Source: JAJTFW01 sp964534995 (GTDB lineage: Bacteria > Bacteroidota > Bacteroidia > AKYH767-A > OLB10). Taken from it: a DNA stretch of 64,000 nt. Both the position numbers and the translations under genes were made by a program. The notes below the pieces were generated by a model. The model was given only the letters and a program-made list of their open reading frames with translations, ran no database searches and was not told the DNA's origin. Below are positions 62,960-64,000 of this stretch, one piece after another; positions within the stretch are counted from its first letter, which is position 1, and each line of letters begins with the position of its first letter. The stretch lies in NCBI GenBank assembly GCA_964534995.1, contig CAZHSC010000004.1:21362-85361 (forward strand), in the 5' to 3' direction.

Positions 62960-63865
62960 TCAGTCTTTTGAAAAATAATCTCCGCCCTGGTACACTCCGG
63001 TTAATTGCTTTACAATCTGCATCAATAAATCATTGGCCAGCGAAGAAGCGCCAAAACGGAAATAGTTTGGATTCATCCACGCTTGGCCCAGTGTTTCACG
63101 AAGTACCACCAGATACTGAATTGCCAGCTTTGCCGTGCTGATACCACCCGCAGGTTTCATGCCGATCATTTTTCCTTCCTTATAATAAAAATCCCGAATG
63201 GCTTCGAGCATCACCAATGTTACCGGCAGCGTGGCGGCAGGCTGAACTTTTCCGGTAGAAGTTTTTATAAAATCAGCACCTGCATACATAGCGATATCAC
63301 TGGCTAATCTCACGTTGTCATAAGTGCTGAGTTCCCCTGTTTCAAGAATCACCTTTAAATGAGAAGACCCACAGGCCTCCTTCACCGCAGCAATTTCATC
63401 ATACACATAATTGTACTCACCGGCAAGAAAATGACCCCGGGAAATCACCATATCAATCTCATCGGCGCCTTCATTCACCGCATATCTGGTTTCCTCCAGT
63501 TTCACTTTACGGGTACTCATACCACTTGGAAATGCAGTAGCCACAGCTGCCACTTTAACGCTGCTGTTACCCAAGGCTTCTTTGGCGGTTTTAACCATTG
63601 GCGGATACACACAAACGGCTGCTGCTGAAGGTAAATCCGGAAGGGCTTCATGGGGGCGGATAGCTTTAGCACACAGCTGACGAACTTTTCCGGGGGTGTC
63701 TTTTGCTTCGAGGGTAGTCAAATCCATCATACTAACCGCCATATTCAGGGCAAGCATTTTGGATTCATTTTTTATAGAACGTTTGGTGAGGCGGGAGATT
63801 TTTTCTTCGACCGAAATAGAATCAACCGGATGCGGCAGGTAGTTGGTGGTGCCAGGTGAGAACAT
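62960..63865 (-). CDS. deoC: Deoxyribose-phosphate aldolase
   Basis: 301 aa, longer than the ~220-260 aa of many DeoC proteins because of ~40 extra N-terminal residues. The Schiff-base lysine lies in DFIKTSTGK, the second conserved lysine in GMKPAGGI, and NEGADEIDMVI is intact. Splits 2-deoxyribose 5-phosphate to glyceraldehyde 3-phosphate and acetaldehyde in nucleoside breakdown. Single gene with a -7 box 20 bases before the ATG. Confidence 0.94.
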   Translation of the reverse strand: MFSPGTTNYLPHPVDSISVEEKISRLTKRSIKNESKMLALNMAVSMMDLTTLEAKDTPGKVRQLCAKAIRPHEALPDLPSAAAVCVYPPMVKTAKEALGNSSVKVAAVATAFPSGMSTRKVKLEETRYAVNEGADEIDMVISRGHFLAGEYNYVYDEIAAVKEACGSSHLKVILETGELSTYDNVRLASDIAMYAGADFIKTSTGKVQPAATLPVTLVMLEAIRDFYYKEGKMIGMKPAGGISTAKLAIQYLVVLRETLGQAWMNPNYFRFGASSLANDLLMQIVKQLTGVYQGGDYFSKD

Positions 63866-63884
63866 GGGGTGGGATCAGATGATG

Positions 63885-63892
63885 CAAATGTA
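63885..63892 (-). promoter_or_regulatory. -7 box of deoC
   Basis: TACATTTG on the minus strand matches TAnnTTTG, 20 bases before the ATG at 63865. The -33 element is not clear. Confidence 0.4.
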
Positions 63893-63913
63893 TTGAATAT
63901 TGGTAATGAATGG

Positions 63914-64000
63914 TGGTTTACGGATGTACGGATATACTGATTGAAGCGGATGTACGGATGAGGATGATGGTTTACGGGAATGATGGTTTACGGATGTACG
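63914..64000. repeat. Short-repeat tract at the window edge
   Basis: TGGTTTACGGATGTACG occurs at 63914-63930 and again at 63984-64000. Partial copies (GCGGATGTACGGATG about 63946-63960, TGGTTTACGG at 63968-63977) lie between. The tract runs into the window end, so its full extent is unknown. Confidence 0.7.

Noticed and set aside
1..64000. CRISPR arrays, tRNA and rRNA genes
   Set aside because: Looked for regularly spaced direct repeats, tRNA cloverleaf ends and rRNA signatures in gaps between genes; none recognised.

Overview
The window comes from a member of the Bacteroidota, most likely Chitinophagales or a close relative. Evidence: several secreted proteins end in type IX secretion (T9SS) type A sorting domains; SprB-type and Ig-like repeats are present; the atp genes run atpB-E-F-H-A-G without atpDC; a membrane protein carries GldL-like segments; and several starts are preceded by the Bacteroidota -7 box TAnnTTTG. 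Genus cannot be assigned. Two runs of ten Ns (36451-36460 and 60676-60685) are assembly gaps.

Layout. 1-3.9 kb: end of a T9SS-secreted protein and a large secreted kelch protein. 4.0-9.7 kb: F-type ATP synthase operon (minus strand) with its own promoter. 9.88-11.13 kb: an IS3-family (IS407-like) element that cut a signal-peptide gene after 26 codons; a second gene remnant lies just beyond. 11.6-14.5 kb: a PadR regulator/membrane protein pair and RluF. 14.7-20.6 kb: an NADP-binding oxidoreductase, a pair of paralogous secreted proteins of unknown function and a T9SS-secreted Ig-repeat protein. 20.9-32.8 kb: pyruvate carboxylase, a LutB-type iron-sulfur protein, PanC, a TPR-adenylate cyclase and a secreted protein with a cupredoxin-like domain. 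33.0-36.9 kb: an AT-rich islet of three surface-protein genes; the first carries a 7-bp tandem repeat exactly where reading frame decides expression. 37-46.7 kb: outer-membrane barrel, lone response regulator, panD-flippase-like-rfaE2-lipoprotein run, S46 peptidase, DUF3127 protein and HtpG.

The centrepiece is at 47.1-58.6 kb: a compact biosynthetic cluster of a hybrid NRPS-PKS-aminotransferase (A-PCP-KS-AT-ACP-AMT, 2237 aa), an NRPS with release domain (C-A-PCP-TE, 1346 aa) and an Sfp-type phosphopantetheinyl transferase overlapping it. The substrate-pocket residues read by eye are DVQYIAHVVK (proline-type) for module 1 and DLLQLGLIWK (glycine-type) for the last module. This suggests proline is loaded, extended once with malonate, aminated at the beta carbon and joined to glycine. 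No MbtH, exporter or regulator gene is adjacent.

The window closes with ferritin, an S41 peptidase, an unrecognised protein with a GNAT-like segment, deoxyribose-phosphate aldolase and, at the very edge, a short-repeat tract.
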